Part shown: positions 6,499-7,197 of the stretch, one piece after another
How positions within the stretch are numbered: the first letter of the stretch is position 1
Layout: each line of letters opens with the position of its first letter
DNA from: Frankiales bacterium
GTDB taxonomy: Bacteria; Actinomycetota; Actinomycetes; Mycobacteriales; SCTD01
Direction: 5' to 3'
Length of the DNA: 7,197 bases
Assembly: GCA_025464695.1 (NCBI GenBank)
Contig: JAODNQ010000016.1
Span: forward strand, 1 to 7,197
The notes under the pieces: generated by a model
Told to the model about the DNA's origin: nothing
What the model saw: only the letters and a program-made list of their open reading frames with translations
Database searches by the model: none
Made by a program: the position numbers and the translations under genes

Positions 6499-7197
6499 CT
6501 ACGCGTCCTCGACGCCCGCCGTCATCGCGCTGTAGTCCTCGCCCGCGTGCTCGGCCAGAGCGGACCGGGCGGCGTGCAGGCAGGCCTTCGTCACCGCCAG
6601 CTCCGCCTGCGCGGCGTCGACGGCCAGCTGCAGGTCCTTGACCATGAGGTCCAGCGAGAAGGTCGTGGCGGAGAAGTCGCCGCGATCGAGCATCGGGCGC
6701 TTCTGGCCCAGGTACCAGCCGTACGCCGTCGAGCCGAGGACGTCGAGCAGCACCCCGCGGTCGAGCCCGAGGTCCCGCCCCAGGCGCAGCGACTCCCCGA
6801 CGCCGGCGGCCATCACGCCGAGCCCCTGGTTGACGCAGAGCTTCAGGGCCGAGCCGGCGCCCACGTCGCCCACCCGCCGGACCTTCTCCGGCGCGCCCCA
6901 CAGGTGCAGCAGCTCGAGCGCGTCGTCGTAGTCGGCCTGCGCTCCGCCCACGAGCACCCCGAGGGTGCCGTCGCGCGCCGGACCCGTCGAGCCGGCCACG
7001 GGAGCGTCGACGTACCGCAGGCCCATGCCGGCGGCGGTGGCGGCGAACTCGCGGGCGGCGTCGGGGCCGACCGTGGTGCTGTCGACGACGAGCGCGCCCT
7101 GCGGAGCACCGGCCAGGCGGGGGAGCACTTCGCGGACGGCGTCGGGGCCGAAGAGCATCAGCACGATCCGGTCGGCGCCGTCGACGGCCTCCTCGAC
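6499..7197 (-). CDS. NAD(P)-dependent beta-hydroxyacid dehydrogenase, C-terminal part (runs off right edge)
   Basis: The gene enters from the right edge in frame (VEEAVDGADRIVLMLFGPD) and 232 residues are visible. The N-terminal Rossmann GxGxxG segment, about 60 residues, lies outside. Visible family marks are VDSTTVGP at 38-45, the substrate-binding loop DAPVAGSTGPARDGTL at 64-79, the catalytic-lysine segment GSALKLCVN at 115-123 (Lys119), and the C-terminal helical domain with DLMVKDLQLA at 183-192 and DYSAM near 221. This is the 3-hydroxyisobutyrate/6-phosphogluconate dehydrogenase superfamily. The GSTGPA-x-DGTL loop resembles the glyoxylate/succinic semialdehyde reductase branch more than classical 3-hydroxyisobutyrate dehydrogenase, so the substrate is unsettled. 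An internal GTG at 7164 is not the start, since homology continues upstream of it. A 41-aa membrane peptide follows immediately. Confidence 0.9.
   Translation of the reverse strand, partial: VEEAVDGADRIVLMLFGPDAVREVLPRLAGAPQGALVVDSTTVGPDAAREFAATAAGMGLRYVDAPVAGSTGPARDGTLGVLVGGAQADYDDALELLHLWGAPEKVRRVGDVGAGSALKLCVNQGLGVMAAGVGESLRLGRDLGLDRGVLLDVLGSTAYGWYLGQKRPMLDRGDFSATTFSLDLMVKDLQLAVDAAQAELAVTKACLHAARSALAEHAGEDYSAMTAGVEDA
6506..6510 (-). promoter_or_regulatory. Ribosome-binding site of the 41-aa membrane peptide
   Basis: GAGGA on the minus strand lies within the codons for the final Glu-Asp of the dehydrogenase and is spaced 7 nt from the GTG at 6498. This is what makes the small downstream frame credible and implies translational coupling. 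Confidence 0.55.

Noticed and set aside
5042..6901. Open minus-strand frame of about 619 codons opposite proA and extending over the dehydrogenase
   Set aside because: It is antisense to proA and out of frame within the dehydrogenase gene, and its composition is typical of GC-rich shadow frames.
7162..7164. GTG as start of the dehydrogenase
   Set aside because: The frame continues to the edge with family-like sequence (DGADRIVLML), and the Rossmann nucleotide-binding segment must lie further upstream.
1..7197. Search for tRNA, rRNA, CRISPR, insertion sequences, attachment sites and riboswitches
   Set aside because: I saw no tRNA-like cloverleaf, regularly spaced repeats, transposase motifs or terminal inverted repeats, and no recognisable riboswitch core by eye.

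Overview
This window is a piece of a high-GC actinobacterial chromosome. Third codon positions are almost all G or C, several starts are GTG, and the order rplU-rpmA-obg-proB-(small ORF)-proA is the layout known from Actinobacteria. I infer only the phylum; nothing here fixes the genus.

Layout. (1) From the left edge to 1408, on the minus strand, lies the 5' part of a gene for a large secreted protein. It has a signal peptide and three Ig-like repeat units of roughly 130 residues, and it runs off the left edge. (2) Positions 1409-1610 form a divergent intergenic region with two inverted repeats and a plausible rplU promoter. (3) Positions 1611-6376, plus strand, carry rplU (L21), rpmA (L27), a terminator-like hairpin, obg (ribosome-assembly GTPase), proB (glutamate 5-kinase), a 76-aa unidentified acidic protein, and proA (gamma-glutamyl phosphate reductase). 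obg and proB overlap by 4 bp. proA has almost no ribosome-binding site and a -10-like hexamer 6 nt before its ATG, which suggests its own leaderless transcript. (4) From the right edge back to 6373, on the minus strand, come the C-terminal 232 residues of a beta-hydroxyacid dehydrogenase (3-hydroxyisobutyrate dehydrogenase superfamily). A 41-aa one-helix membrane peptide follows it directly; its GTG abuts the dehydrogenase stop and its own stop overlaps the proA stop.

How the genes fit together. rplU, rpmA and obg serve the large ribosomal subunit as two structural proteins and a late assembly GTPase. proB and proA catalyse the first two steps of proline synthesis from glutamate. The surface protein and the dehydrogenase are separate, divergently or convergently transcribed units. 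In many actinobacteria rne lies upstream of rplU and nadD lies near proA; neither is adjacent here, so the conserved block appears bounded by lineage-specific genes.

Most of the window is ordinary housekeeping sequence. I saw no mobile element, CRISPR array, tRNA or rRNA, and no clear case for a new multi-gene system. The points most worth a second look are the 41-aa coupled membrane peptide, the 76-aa protein inside the proline operon, the leaderless proA promoter, and the hairpin in the leader of the surface-protein gene.
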